A stretch of DNA of 64,000 bases, taken from the NCBI RefSeq assembly GCF_003254055.1, contig NZ_QKZT01000021.1, forward strand, positions 2,221-66,220. The letters are read 5' to 3'. The number at the start of each line of letters is the position of its first letter. Within the stretch, counting starts at the first letter, position 1. A model generated the notes under the pieces. That model was not told the DNA's origin. It was given only the letters and a program-made list of their open reading frames with translations, and ran no database searches. The stretch comes from Algoriphagus chordae. Lineage in GTDB: Bacteria > Bacteroidota > Bacteroidia > Cytophagales > Cyclobacteriaceae. Shown here piece by piece: positions 45,470 to 55,713 of the stretch. Position numbers and translations under genes: made by a program.

Positions 45470-47518
45470 TTATCTAAACCAATATTCAGAATTCACTACT
45501 TTATTAGGTTCATTTTCAAAGGCCCACGACAATTCCAATTTTGGCGAGCTGTCCTCCTTCAATAAATAAATTTTCACTGGGTGATATCCTGCTTCCAAAT
45601 GAACAGTACCCTGGGGTGAATCATCTATGGCATAATTACCATCAATGACCGAAATATCATGAATGCGCATAAAGAAGTGACTTTTCTTGCGATCAGCAGA
45701 AAAACTGTACTTGCCTGATTCAGGAACTTTAATATATCCAGTCCATACTACTAGATTCCCATCTCCACCTTCTTCATCTATAGTAGGCAAAGCAACAACC
45801 TTTTCCGAGATCGCTTTTCCCAAGACAGAAGGAATGAAGGCACGTTGCACCTTATAGCTTGAAGCCACTAAGCCATCTTTGAATTTTAACCCTTTTAACG
45901 CAGGAACTAATGAGGAATCATATGGACGAGGAGCTCCCGAATCGGCAATTCTACTTCTCAGAGCAATAGATTTGAATTCTTCCTGAAGCTTGGGATTTTC
46001 ATTCGCCAGATTATTCCCTTGTTGAGGGTCTTTAATCACATTATATATTTCAAAATCATCTTCTTGCGATTGAATATCGTAACGAACTCCTACCATTTCC
46101 CCTTTTCTCAGCATCTGCATCTCACCACGTTTTTTGTTTCGATGCGATTCAAGAAACTCATCGTAGCCAGGGACTTTTCCATTTTGAGAATACTCTACAT
46201 AAATCTTACTGGAAGCTTGCTTACCCTTTCCGATCAGAGAAGGCAATAAGGATACGCCATCTGTACGAATGGGTGCTGCTGCACCGGAAACCTCTGCAAA
46301 TGTTGTCATCCAGTCATAGGATATACTTGGAGCGGAAACGACCGTTCCAGCTTTGATATGAGTAGGCCAATGTGCTATAGTGGCTGTGCGTAAACCTCCT
46401 TCATAGACGTCTCTTTTGATACCGTCGAAATTCGCAAAATTGTTAAAAAACTCAGGCGTATAAGCCACATACTCCTTTGGCAAATATGACTCTCTGGATG
46501 GTCCATTATCTGAGGTAAATATCACCAATGTATTTTTTGAAATATCGAGATCATCAAGCAATTGCATCAAATCTCCCACTTGATCATCAATACGTCTATT
46601 GACTGTGGCGTAGCGCTGATAGGTAGATGGCCATTCTATCTCTGGTGTATTTTCATCTTTATCGTGATCGTAGGTCGCAGTGGCAAATTCTGGATAGGTA
46701 AATGAATCCACTTCACCAAAAGCTGTATTTATCATTTTCCCTGGAGTGCCCAGCCATTGAAGCCCACCATTTAAGCCGCCACCTGCAGGATAGTCCTGCG
46801 TTGGCAATTCCAAAACAGCATGAGGGGTATCATAAGCTAGATACATAAAAAATGGCTGGTCTGATTTTTCCTTTTGGTGAGATATGATAAAGTCTTTTGC
46901 CTTAGCAGTAAACAAATCACCGGTATATGATTTGTCAAGCCCTTCTACCAGCTCATAGCCATCGTAAACTTCTTTGCTTCCTCTATATATTCCCTCTACA
47001 GGATAATGCTCATGACCATCTCCGTGTCGGATATAACCAAAGTAATGATCAAAGCCTTTCTTAAGTGGATGAGCTGGCCAATCTGGACCTTTTCCTTTTC
47101 CCTGCAATCCCCACTTACCTATGGCTATGGTTTCATAACCGACATTTTTAAGGACATCAGCCATCGTATAATTATCACCGATTTCCTTATCAAATTGATT
47201 GTTGCGAACATGCGCATGTCCTTGATTGACCCCCATAAGGATGGAAGCTCTAGATGGTGCACAGACAGGGGCTGCAGTATAATGGTTGGTTAAGATAGCT
47301 CCCTCATTAGCCATTTTATCTAGCATTGGAGTCATGATCCACGGTTCACTTCGCTCGTTACGTACTTTTCTTTCATTTTGGAAAAAAACACCTATATCCC
47401 CGTATCCTAGATCATCCACCAGGATGAAAATGATATTTGGTTTCTCCTGGGTATAGCCCGCATATGGAAAAACGCCTAACACCAGTAGCAGGCTTATAAT
47501 TCTTAGAAAACTCTTCAC
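45470..47518 (-). CDS. Family S1 sulfatase with C-terminal PA14-like domain
   Basis: A 682-residue secreted sulfatase (signal peptide to about GYTQ). ILVDDLGYGD binds calcium and APVCAPSRAS carries the formylglycine cysteine C86; KWGLQG and FTSDNGP blocks follow. The C-terminal ~120 residues (WTGYIKVPESGKYSFSAD, LEAGYHPVKIYL) resemble a PA14 or carbohydrate-binding domain. It is downstream of the susCD pair, separated by a terminator, and probably processes the same sulfated glycan. Confidence 0.86.
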   Translation of the reverse strand: MKSFLRIISLLLVLGVFPYAGYTQEKPNIIFILVDDLGYGDIGVFFQNERKVRNERSEPWIMTPMLDKMANEGAILTNHYTAAPVCAPSRASILMGVNQGHAHVRNNQFDKEIGDNYTMADVLKNVGYETIAIGKWGLQGKGKGPDWPAHPLKKGFDHYFGYIRHGDGHEHYPVEGIYRGSKEVYDGYELVEGLDKSYTGDLFTAKAKDFIISHQKEKSDQPFFMYLAYDTPHAVLELPTQDYPAGGGLNGGLQWLGTPGKMINTAFGEVDSFTYPEFATATYDHDKDENTPEIEWPSTYQRYATVNRRIDDQVGDLMQLLDDLDISKNTLVIFTSDNGPSRESYLPKEYVAYTPEFFNNFANFDGIKRDVYEGGLRTATIAHWPTHIKAGTVVSAPSISYDWMTTFAEVSGAAAPIRTDGVSLLPSLIGKGKQASSKIYVEYSQNGKVPGYDEFLESHRNKKRGEMQMLRKGEMVGVRYDIQSQEDDFEIYNVIKDPQQGNNLANENPKLQEEFKSIALRSRIADSGAPRPYDSSLVPALKGLKFKDGLVASSYKVQRAFIPSVLGKAISEKVVALPTIDEEGGDGNLVVWTGYIKVPESGKYSFSADRKKSHFFMRIHDISVIDGNYAIDDSPQGTVHLEAGYHPVKIYLLKEDSSPKLELSWAFENEPNKVVNSEYWFR

Positions 47519-47585
47519 TTTCTGTATTGGTTTGTATTGAAAATTGAGGTGTAATAAATAACCATTGGTACGATTATTCTGACGT

Positions 47586-47623
47586 AATAAAAATGCCCTC
47601 CAATCAAGATGGATTGAAGGGCA
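47586..47623 (-). terminator. Terminator after susCD
   Basis: TGCCCTCCAATC (47594-47605) and GATTGAAGGGCA (47612-47623) pair with one mismatch and a six-base loop. On the minus strand they are followed by TTTTTATTA, 21 bases after the susD stop. Confidence 0.8.
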
Positions 47624-47643
47624 ATATTTTTATTGCTTAAGGA

Positions 47644-49431
47644 TTACCAACCTGGATTTTGCTCCAAATTAGGATTCAAAGCAATCTCTTCAGATGGTAC
47701 TGGATAAAGGTATTGGTAGTCTTCCCAAGCTGGAGGATTTCCGCTGAAGAATTGAATATACCCTTCATCGGCTCCGTTTTGAATCGGAATTCTATTATTC
47801 ACCTCAGATCCTACTATCCAACGACCAAGCTTAGGATCATTGGTATACCCCATCTTTTTCCATCTTCTCAGATCATCAAATCTAAATCCTTCTGCCATCA
47901 ACTCTATTCCACGCTCACGTCTGATTTCCCAAAGGATAGGATCTACTTCCGGATCTCTTGTTGGGTCAAAACTAGCAGTAATATTACCAATTATCATTGG
48001 CGCCACATTACCCCTTGCTCTCAGTTTATTGATCGTCATATCAGCGATAGACTGATCAAATGCTCCCAGTTCCCATTGAGCCTCTGCATAGTTTATCAAA
48101 ACCTCTCCCATTCTGAAAATAGGTGCATCGTTGAAATCATTATTTTGGATATCGTGAAGACGGTTGTAGTATTTAAATAACTTATAACCCGTTCTAGAAA
48201 CATTGTAAGGATCGCCCTCATTGAAATCTCTGAAATGAGGTGCAACTCTCAATATATATCCTGCATGATTTCGGGATGGCAAAGCCTTCTGATTCTGAGT
48301 AGTAATACCATCAAAGAAATCTATGTATTCTCTATCCTTCGGATCAGCGGTATGTTCCCATGCTAAGCGATCTCCAGCAACAGGTAACACTCTAAAGGGA
48401 GGAGTGATCGTATATAGCATTCTTAAGTCACGCTTTCTAAACTCTGCATATGGGTCCTTGTCAGTCTCAAAATCAGGACTGTTCCAAATCGTCTCTCCAT
48501 CTTGCATCAAATAAGAATCAGCACCTCTCTTAGTGATATCCCAGTTACCAGCAGAATTTCTATGACGTGAAGTTAAGCTGTGAGTAAGGATTCCATTCTC
48601 GTGCCTTTTGAATAACAAGATCCCTGGAACACCATCCAATGACTCACTGTTGAACACTTCATTATAATTAGGATGAAGAGTAGGATTGTTTGCTATAAGC
48701 TCCTCAGAAGCTGTCACACTTGCTCTAAGAAATTCTTCAGCACCTGGCAGGCCATGGTATTTTCTCCAAGTACCTTCGAAAAGCCCAAATCTTGAAATTA
48801 AAGCACGAACTACATCACTACTGACAGTATTACTCGCTACGCCATTAGTACCTGGTTCATAGATATTCTCTACTGCAAACAATAGATCATCCAACATATT
48901 CTGAGCTACTTCCTCTCTTGGCGTTCTTGGGGCGAATAGGAGTTCATCATCATCCGTAAGTACTCTATCTATCCAAGGCACATCTCCATAAGCAGCGATT
49001 TTTTCATAGTAATCAAAGGCTCTAAAGAAGTAACTTATTGATCTCCAATGATTCTTTTCAGATTCTGTCATCGGAGAACTTTCTAAATTGTCGAGCATGA
49101 TATTGGCACGTCGCACAAAGGAAAAATCCCAAATCGAAGAAGAAGTTGGTATCGTCTGACGGCCCCAAATCCAAGCTGAACCTTGATTGGTATTATTCTG
49201 CATCATTAGATCTCCATTCCAGTCACTATTGGCTGGTCCAAAGCCATATCCAGGAAACACAGTGTAAAACCCATAAGCATAGGTTTGCGAAACCTGGAAG
49301 TTTTCAAAGGCATTATCCTCTGAAAATGCTAATTCTGGCTTTTTATCTAAGGTACTTTCAACACAACTAAATGTCAAAAGCGCTATAGAAAAACCGAATG
49401 CTATATTTTTAACTATTTTCATAAACTTCAT
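47644..49431 (-). CDS. SusD/RagB-family glycan-binding lipoprotein
   Basis: A 595-residue surface lipoprotein that captures oligosaccharides and hands them to its SusC partner. The lipobox cysteine is in LLTFSCVES (residue 23). SusD hallmarks include SYFFRAFDYYEKIAAYGDVPWIDR (given here as the SYFFRAF and YGDVPWIDR parts), PIFRMGEVLINYAEAQWE and RRERGIELMAEGFRFDDLRRW. Its start follows the susC stop by 3 bases. The ligand cannot be predicted, but the adjacent sulfatase suggests a sulfated glycan. Confidence 0.92.
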   Translation of the reverse strand: MKFMKIVKNIAFGFSIALLTFSCVESTLDKKPELAFSEDNAFENFQVSQTYAYGFYTVFPGYGFGPANSDWNGDLMMQNNTNQGSAWIWGRQTIPTSSSIWDFSFVRRANIMLDNLESSPMTESEKNHWRSISYFFRAFDYYEKIAAYGDVPWIDRVLTDDDELLFAPRTPREEVAQNMLDDLLFAVENIYEPGTNGVASNTVSSDVVRALISRFGLFEGTWRKYHGLPGAEEFLRASVTASEELIANNPTLHPNYNEVFNSESLDGVPGILLFKRHENGILTHSLTSRHRNSAGNWDITKRGADSYLMQDGETIWNSPDFETDKDPYAEFRKRDLRMLYTITPPFRVLPVAGDRLAWEHTADPKDREYIDFFDGITTQNQKALPSRNHAGYILRVAPHFRDFNEGDPYNVSRTGYKLFKYYNRLHDIQNNDFNDAPIFRMGEVLINYAEAQWELGAFDQSIADMTINKLRARGNVAPMIIGNITASFDPTRDPEVDPILWEIRRERGIELMAEGFRFDDLRRWKKMGYTNDPKLGRWIVGSEVNNRIPIQNGADEGYIQFFSGNPPAWEDYQYLYPVPSEEIALNPNLEQNPGW

Positions 49432-49434
49432 TTT

Positions 49435-52400
49435 TTAAAATGTCACATTAAGTCCAAAGGAAATCTTCCTAATAAATGGATAATTACCTCCATTGTTGAT
49501 GCCTGTTAAATCAGCATCAAGACCATCTGGTAAATGATCAAAATTCAAGAGGTTTTCTCCCGAAACATACACTCTGAATCGTGTGATTTTGAGTCTATCT
49601 AATAAATTATCACTCAAAGAATACCCGAGTGTAATATTCTGCAATCTGAGGTAAGCCCCGTTAGCCAGATATTTAGATTGAACTCTTCTGCTATTGCCAT
49701 AATTTCCACCACCATTTGGATAGTTTCTAGGGTAAAAAGCATCCGTATTATCTGGAGTCCAGTAATCCAACTGATGATTATAAATCGTAGTAAATTCAAA
49801 CGTATATGGAAAATAAACTGGGTTATTGATCCACACATCACGCTTGCCTATGCCCCTAATGAAAATAGACAAATCAAAGTTGGAATATGTAAGAGATCCA
49901 TTCACCCCGTACTCCATTCCTCTGGTGGAATTACCGATAACTGATCTATCTCCTGGATCATCTAGGGTACTGTTTCCTGTGAAAATCTCTCCGTCTCCAT
50001 CGAGATCTACATATTTGATATCACCTGGATTTTGGTTTACCCCGTTATAGGAAGGCACTCCATCTTTCAATTCTCCATTTAGAAGATTTGCATCCAAAGA
50101 ACCATCTACGAAATCATCCACTGTATAGTAACCATCAGTAGTAAAGCCCCAGATTTCATTCAAGTTTTGACCAACATAATATTGGCTAAGCAATCCAGCT
50201 TCATTTTGGAATCTGGTGATCTCTGTATTATTGTTGTATAAGTTAAAACCTACAGTATAGCTTAATCTATCGAAATTCTCTCTCCACTTGACGTCCAATT
50301 CCCAACCCACTGTCTTCAGGTCAGCTACGTTTTGAAGTGGAGCACTTGCTCCGAGTGAAGCTGGCAATTGAGAGCCTGCAGAAAGCATATCCAAAGTCTG
50401 TCTGTTGTACCAATCAAACGTGGTAAATAGCTTGTTCTCAAATAAGCCAAAATCAACACCAATATTGGTAGTTCGCACGGCTTCCCAAGAATAATTAGCA
50501 CTAACTAGCCCAGGAGCGCTTAAACTAACAGCGCGAACTCCAGAATCATTATCTATCCAAGCCACATTTGAAGAATTCATTGTAGGCAGATAAGGATAAT
50601 TCCCCCATGCTCCTTCTACGGCCTGATTTCCTATTTCTCCCCATGAGGCTCTCAATTTTAGTTCAGTAATCGCTCTAGCCACACCAGCCATAAATGGCTC
50701 TCTACTCACTTTCCATGCTCCAGATAAAGAAGGAAAGAAACCGAAACGATTTCCTTCTGGGAATCTAGAAGAGCCATCGTATCTACCGTTCACCTCAAGA
50801 AGGTACTTTTCTTTGAATTGATAATTTGCTCTAGCAAAGAAACCTACTATTCCATAATCTGTATAGAAATCACTAACATTCACCACTCCAGTAGCCGTAG
50901 AAAGGCCTGGATTGGATGGTGAAATCAGTTCCTGTCTAGAGGCATTGAATCCTTCACGAACGGACACCTGCTGGTTCATCCCTACCATGAAATCTAATAC
51001 ATGCTCCCCAAAGTTCTTATTGTATTTACCATAGGCATTTATTGCATGGTAATTCCTCTTATTTGAACTTGTGAAGTAAGAAGAAGCGCCTGGGTTATAT
51101 GGGGTGATAGAAAGAGTTGCTGGGTTGATCATCGTAGGAGTAAAAGAAGGAGAACTGATCTCATCTCTACTTTTCTCAAAGGTATATTCAGCATTGATTT
51201 CCATTCCCGCTAAAGGCTTATATGATCCTTTGAAAAAGAATCTAATTACCTCTTCAAAATTCTCACGCTCCGGAGAATATTTGATAAGGTTGGCAGGAGT
51301 AGCAAAAGGTATCTCTTCAGTACCGCCCAAATTGTCACTACCAATAGGAGTAGCAGAATGAAAGTTGATTGCACTGTAATATAAACTACTCCAGTTGCCT
51401 CCAATTGGCCCAGTTCTCAAGCCGTTTTTGTAAAAACTATTGAAAGTTGTAGTAATCTTAGGACTGATCTGTGTAGTAAGATCCACATTTGCAGTGTATC
51501 TCCTATAGCTATCCTTATCCGTCACCATAATTCCATCCTCATCATTGAATCCTAAGGAGATACGGTAAGAGGTTTTTTTACTGCCACCCTTCACAGATAA
51601 AGAATGAATTTGCTCGAATCCATTTGTTCCTAAAAACTCTCCGTATAGGTCGTTCTCACGCGTATAATATCTCAGCCCATTTGGATCGGTAATATATCCT
51701 TCAGGATAGGCACTAGGGTTGGCATTATAATCATTGATATATCCCATCCAATCTGACACATTCTGACCAGTCCAGTATGTCTGCTGCCCCCAGTCGTCCA
51801 ATGCTGACACAAAGTCTAATGGAGAAGCTTTTTCAGGCAAGGTACTTGGTTGAGTAAAACCAAAGTTATTGGAGTACTCCAACTTCATAGGTTGTTCAAA
51901 CCCACCTGTTTTGGTAGTAATCAAAATCACTCCAAACGCAGCTTCTGCACCATAAATAGAAGCAGCAGAAGCATCTTTCAATACTACTACATCTTCAATA
52001 TCCCTTGGGTTGACATCATCCAAACTCATCGGAACGTTGTTCACCAATACAAGTGGTGATCCTCCATTGATAGAAGTGAACCCTCGTATATTGATATTCG
52101 TGCCTGATCCAGGCTGACCACTACCATAAGTAATCTGTAAACCTGGCACTGTGCCTTGAAGCGCTTTTGCAGCGTCAGTCACAGGTCTATCTCCTAGCAC
52201 CTTGTCCATTTTGACAGCAGTAACAGCTCCAGAAATATCCTCACGTTCCTTGCTACCAAAACCAACAACAACTACTTCATCCAATCCTGCGAAATCTTCC
52301 ACCATGATGATATCAACACTACTTCTAGCGCCTACTTCTATTTCTTGCTTTTTAAAGCCAATAAAGCTCACTACAAGTACGGCTCCTTCATCAGGAACAG

Positions 52401-52920
52401 AAAGCGTATAGTTTCCGTCCAAATCTGTGATCGTACCCGCTACACTTCCTTTGAGCAAAATGTTTACCCCAGGTATTCCCAGACCATCTTCATCTGTGAT
52501 TTGTCCAGTAATTTCCTTTTCTACTGGTTCTTCTTGCACCTTTCTTACTTTGGTAGCCGGGATAGCAGAATTCACACTTATGGTCTCATTGACCTGCTTA
52601 AATTTCAGCTGGGATTGCTGTGCGATTTCGCCGAGAAAAGTCGCCACTGAAGCACGACTATTCTTCAAAATCACATTTCTGGACAGATCCACCACCTCAT
52701 CAGTAAAGAAAAAGGTGAAAGTGGTTTTCTGTTCAATCTCTCTGAAAGCGTCCTTAATCGACAGCTCTCTTGGTTGCATCGAAATCACAACCTTCTCTAT
52801 ATCACCAGCTTGAAGCAGATCATTTGCGGAAGCAGTCGAAAAGACTGACATCCCCAACATAAGCACTGCAATAAGGCTTAGATTTAGAAACGGACTTAAA
52901 ACACGTAAACTTTTAATCAT
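49435..52920 (-). CDS. SusC/RagA-family TonB-linked outer-membrane transporter
   Basis: A 1161-residue outer-membrane transporter. After the signal peptide it has an STN domain (residues about 43-110, ISMQPRELSIKDAF), a carboxypeptidase-regulatory-like domain (ITGQITDEDGLGIPGVNILL), a plug with VVVVGFGSKEREDISGAVTAV and GTNINIRGFTSINGGSPLVL, and a long beta-barrel. The STN domain marks a receptor that signals to the FecR anti-sigma factor encoded upstream. It imports glycan captured by the SusD partner. Confidence 0.93.
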   Translation of the reverse strand: MIKSLRVLSPFLNLSLIAVLMLGMSVFSTASANDLLQAGDIEKVVISMQPRELSIKDAFREIEQKTTFTFFFTDEVVDLSRNVILKNSRASVATFLGEIAQQSQLKFKQVNETISVNSAIPATKVRKVQEEPVEKEITGQITDEDGLGIPGVNILLKGSVAGTITDLDGNYTLSVPDEGAVLVVSFIGFKKQEIEVGARSSVDIIMVEDFAGLDEVVVVGFGSKEREDISGAVTAVKMDKVLGDRPVTDAAKALQGTVPGLQITYGSGQPGSGTNINIRGFTSINGGSPLVLVNNVPMSLDDVNPRDIEDVVVLKDASAASIYGAEAAFGVILITTKTGGFEQPMKLEYSNNFGFTQPSTLPEKASPLDFVSALDDWGQQTYWTGQNVSDWMGYINDYNANPSAYPEGYITDPNGLRYYTRENDLYGEFLGTNGFEQIHSLSVKGGSKKTSYRISLGFNDEDGIMVTDKDSYRRYTANVDLTTQISPKITTTFNSFYKNGLRTGPIGGNWSSLYYSAINFHSATPIGSDNLGGTEEIPFATPANLIKYSPERENFEEVIRFFFKGSYKPLAGMEINAEYTFEKSRDEISSPSFTPTMINPATLSITPYNPGASSYFTSSNKRNYHAINAYGKYNKNFGEHVLDFMVGMNQQVSVREGFNASRQELISPSNPGLSTATGVVNVSDFYTDYGIVGFFARANYQFKEKYLLEVNGRYDGSSRFPEGNRFGFFPSLSGAWKVSREPFMAGVARAITELKLRASWGEIGNQAVEGAWGNYPYLPTMNSSNVAWIDNDSGVRAVSLSAPGLVSANYSWEAVRTTNIGVDFGLFENKLFTTFDWYNRQTLDMLSAGSQLPASLGASAPLQNVADLKTVGWELDVKWRENFDRLSYTVGFNLYNNNTEITRFQNEAGLLSQYYVGQNLNEIWGFTTDGYYTVDDFVDGSLDANLLNGELKDGVPSYNGVNQNPGDIKYVDLDGDGEIFTGNSTLDDPGDRSVIGNSTRGMEYGVNGSLTYSNFDLSIFIRGIGKRDVWINNPVYFPYTFEFTTIYNHQLDYWTPDNTDAFYPRNYPNGGGNYGNSRRVQSKYLANGAYLRLQNITLGYSLSDNLLDRLKITRFRVYVSGENLLNFDHLPDGLDADLTGINNGGNYPFIRKISFGLNVTF

Positions 52921-52987
52921 AGCGCATCATTTATTGTTAGGTTTATTAATTGCAATTATCACTTGTATTCTACAGTTATTTAAACAG

Positions 52988-54022
52988 TTAGTCTTTGTTA
53001 AAATCAACAAATACTGTATCCTTATTTATTTTATAGTTGAAGTAATTTGAATAACTAAGCACTTCTAAAACATTATCTAAGCTTTCTCCTTCTTGAAACT
53101 TACCTAAACCCTTAGCCTTAGTCATATTTCCTGTTACTTCGATTTTCACTCCATACCATCGCTCCAGGTATTTGAATATCTCCTGAAAACCTTGATTCTT
53201 GAATTCTAAAACCCCTTGAGTCCACTGTGTTTCTCGAGTGATATCACCATTCTTTTTCTCAAAATCCCCCCTCTCATTTGACAAGACAGCCTTTTCTCCT
53301 GGCACTAGGATTAAGGCCTCATTACTATCTATATTATCAACTTTCACTTTTCCCTCGACCAGCAACACCTCAACGCTATTCTCATTTGCATAGGCCTTGA
53401 TATTAAAAATAGTCCCAAGAGCTTCTGTATTTAACCCGGAGCTTTTGATCACAAAGGGATGTAAACTATCCTTTGCCACGGTGATATATGCCTCTCCTAT
53501 CAGCTCAATATTTCTGTTAACCGCAAAGTCTTCTTGATACACGATGGAACTTTCAGAGTTCAATGATACCAGAGAACCATCTGGCAAATGAAATTTTGAT
53601 TTCACACCCGAAGGATTACTTCTAGTGATAATTTTAGGCTGAGGCTCCCTCTGCTGAGTCGAACCGGAATTATTCGCTTTGAAAAAGACAAAGGGAATTA
53701 AGACTACTAAGGCTACTATGGCAGCTACACTTAGCCATGAGGGAAAATGATTTCTAGGTGAAAAATTGACTTCCTTAGCTTGCTTGTTGTCAGGCTTTTG
53801 CTGTTCATAACCCGCCTTTTCAGCATTGATTTTCTGCAGTATTGTCTGACTATCCCAAGCTGGATAATTACTGTTTCCCCGCTTACTATTCCAAGCTCTA
53901 TCAATTCTAGAATCTAAATAAGCAGCACCTTCCTCAGTATTCAGCCAAGCACAGAATACTGTCGCTTCTGGCTCAGACATTCTGCCTTCAAAAAATTCCT
54001 TAAACTGTTTATCCTTGTCCAT
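52988..54022 (-). CDS. FecR-family anti-sigma factor
   Basis: A 344-residue inner-membrane protein: cytoplasmic N-terminal domain, one membrane segment (WLSVAAIVALVVLIPFVFF, about 96-114), a FecR domain (GEAYITVAKDSLHPFVI, VLLVEGKVKV) and a C-terminal DUF4974-type domain (YLERWYGVKIEVTGN). It would hold the ECF sigma factor until the STN domain of SusC signals that ligand is bound. It starts 225 bases after the sigma gene and precedes susC by 67. Confidence 0.9.
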   Translation of the reverse strand: MDKDKQFKEFFEGRMSEPEATVFCAWLNTEEGAAYLDSRIDRAWNSKRGNSNYPAWDSQTILQKINAEKAGYEQQKPDNKQAKEVNFSPRNHFPSWLSVAAIVALVVLIPFVFFKANNSGSTQQREPQPKIITRSNPSGVKSKFHLPDGSLVSLNSESSIVYQEDFAVNRNIELIGEAYITVAKDSLHPFVIKSSGLNTEALGTIFNIKAYANENSVEVLLVEGKVKVDNIDSNEALILVPGEKAVLSNERGDFEKKNGDITRETQWTQGVLEFKNQGFQEIFKYLERWYGVKIEVTGNMTKAKGLGKFQEGESLDNVLEVLSYSNYFNYKINKDTVFVDFNKD

Positions 54023-54247
54023 TAGGTTTATTTAATTAACCCGGATCATGAATTAGAATTCGTAGGAGAATGGAGACTACAAGAATATCCGCTTAGATAA
54101 ATTTGGTAGCTCTAATTCGTAATAGATTTTCTATTACATATTTCGGGTTCAGTATATATAGACCCGAACAGAGATAAAGTCCCGGTGGAAATGTGAAAAA
54201 ACTTAAAATATTCTATCTCATCTGAGATTTAACTCAAAATAATAGTG

Positions 54248-54841
54248 CTAATAATCACAAAAAACCGATATCCATAAGACAAAAAACGCAATAACATCCT
54301 GTTCCAACATTCTACTTCTCAAATACTTATTAGCCTCAGCCAATTGATTTTTGACAGTTTTCTTCGAAATATGAAGTTGTTCAGCTATTTCATCCAGAGA
54401 AAGTAACTCTGTCCTTTTTAGGAGAAAAATCTGCTTTTGCCGTGGCGGTAGGTTATTTACTTCTTTAAGAGAAGCTTCCAGCATTTCTGCATAGATAAAA
54501 TCTTCCTCGATAGAATTCCGAATTTCTGCACCATCAACCATCAATTCAGACTTTTGAAGTGATTTTCTGGCATTTTGTTGCACTAAACGTATTACCAGAG
54601 ATTTTAGAATAGCCAGCAAATAGGCATTGAAGCTCAAGGAAGGATCCAATCGCTCTCGGTTTTTCCAAATCTTGATGAAAGTCTCCTGTACTACTCCTTC
54701 AGCATCTTCATGATCCAGATTCATTTTTCTAGAAGTGTTATAAATCTTCCTAGCGTACTTGCTGTATAAATAATTAAATGCAGTCTCTGAACCCAATTTG
54801 AGCTCATTTACATACGCTGCATCATCATCCAAAACTCTCAT
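54248..54841 (-). CDS. ECF RNA polymerase sigma-70 factor
   Basis: A 197-residue sigma factor of the Bacteroidota expansion family that accompanies FecR/SusC. Region 2 is in FNYLYSKYARKIYNTSRKM and region 4 in LPPRQKQIFLLKR ... LDEIAEQLHISKKTVKNQL. It is the first gene of the sigma-FecR-SusC-SusD set, so it probably activates its own operon when the glycan is sensed. Confidence 0.92.
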   Translation of the reverse strand: MRVLDDDAAYVNELKLGSETAFNYLYSKYARKIYNTSRKMNLDHEDAEGVVQETFIKIWKNRERLDPSLSFNAYLLAILKSLVIRLVQQNARKSLQKSELMVDGAEIRNSIEEDFIYAEMLEASLKEVNNLPPRQKQIFLLKRTELLSLDEIAEQLHISKKTVKNQLAEANKYLRSRMLEQDVIAFFVLWISVFCDY

Positions 54842-55005
54842 TAACTTAAGTATTCTTTGCTACTTTGAGCATTCTTTAGAACACTAATTAACACATATTA
54901 TCCGACTATCTAGTACTTTTGGACTAAAATTGAAGCCTAGTAAAACCGAAAGGATCGCAATTACCTATCTGTCCCTCAGCTTGTTTCACCACGACAATTC
55001 TTTTC

Positions 55006-55254
55006 TCAGCAACAATCGTATTTACACAATCCATCGCCAGAGATCAATGTATCCTGAATATATTTGTGAAATGAATTTCCAGTACTTTCATTCACGATGG
55101 CGACTCCTCCCTGGGCATATTTTGTATTGGACTCATCTTTGTTTGCCTTAGTAACGATAAAAATCCTTTTATCACTAAGTTTTCCTGCAATCTTCGCCAC
55201 AAAGGTCAAACCCGCAACGCCAGAGCCTATCACCAAAAAATCAGTTGTAATCAT
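55006..55254 (-). pseudogene. nadB: nadB 5' fragment (L-aspartate oxidase)
   Basis: The 82-residue frame starts MITTDFLVIGSGVAGLTF, followed by IFIVTKANKDESNTKYAQGG and TLISGDGLC: this is the FAD-binding N-terminus of L-aspartate oxidase. It ends after GDGLCKYDCC, whereas NadB is normally about 530 residues. Reading on in another frame gives KRIVVVKQAEGQIG, which may be a frameshifted remainder, but the rest of the gene is absent. It begins 9 bases after a nadA fragment, the native gene order. It cannot make active enzyme. Confidence 0.8.
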
Positions 55255-55263
55255 TTCTTCAGC

Positions 55264-55611
55264 TTATGACAGTTGTAGCATTCGTTCAATGGGCAAAATG
55301 GACTTTTCTATAATACCATCCGAGACCTCAATTTCAGGTGATTCATATAGCAGACAATCGTAAGTTTTTTGAAGTGTATTTATCTTCATGTAGCTACACT
55401 CACTACAGGCACAGGTATTATCAGCCTCAATATGAGCGGGAATTAATTGCTTAAGTGGCACTTCCTTCTGCATCTCGTTAAGGATTCCTAATTCCCTAGC
55501 AACAATAAACTTTTGTCTCGAACTAGCCTTCAATTAATTGATCATTCCGTCTGTAGAACCTACATAATTTGCGGTCTTTAAAATATGCTCTTCAGACTTA
55601 CAGCCAAGGTG
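55264..55611 (-). pseudogene. nadA: nadA 3' fragment (quinolinate synthase) with in-frame stop
   Basis: The last ~89 codons give KFIVARELGILNEMQKEVP, EADNTCACSECSYMKIN and IEKSILPIERMLQLS, which is the C-terminal third of quinolinate synthase including two cluster-region cysteines. Upstream, past an in-frame TAA at 55534-55536, the same frame reads HLGCKSEEHILKTANYVGST (55611 downward), matching the NadA VGST block, so one stop codon interrupts an older gene. The 5' two-thirds is missing. With the nadB fragment it is a decayed or duplicated piece of a nadAB operon. Confidence 0.78.
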
Positions 55612-55713
55612 ATTAAGTTGGAAATCATTAAACAGAGCGACTTTGAAGGACGGAGGCTCCATAACCCTATTGGCTTCGCGCTAAGATGTAATTGCTGTGT
55701 TTGCTAGCTTTAA

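Noticed and set aside
54930..55363. Plus-strand ORFs opposite the nadB and nadA fragments
   Set aside because: They are antisense to recognisable NadA/NadB remnants and have no family features.
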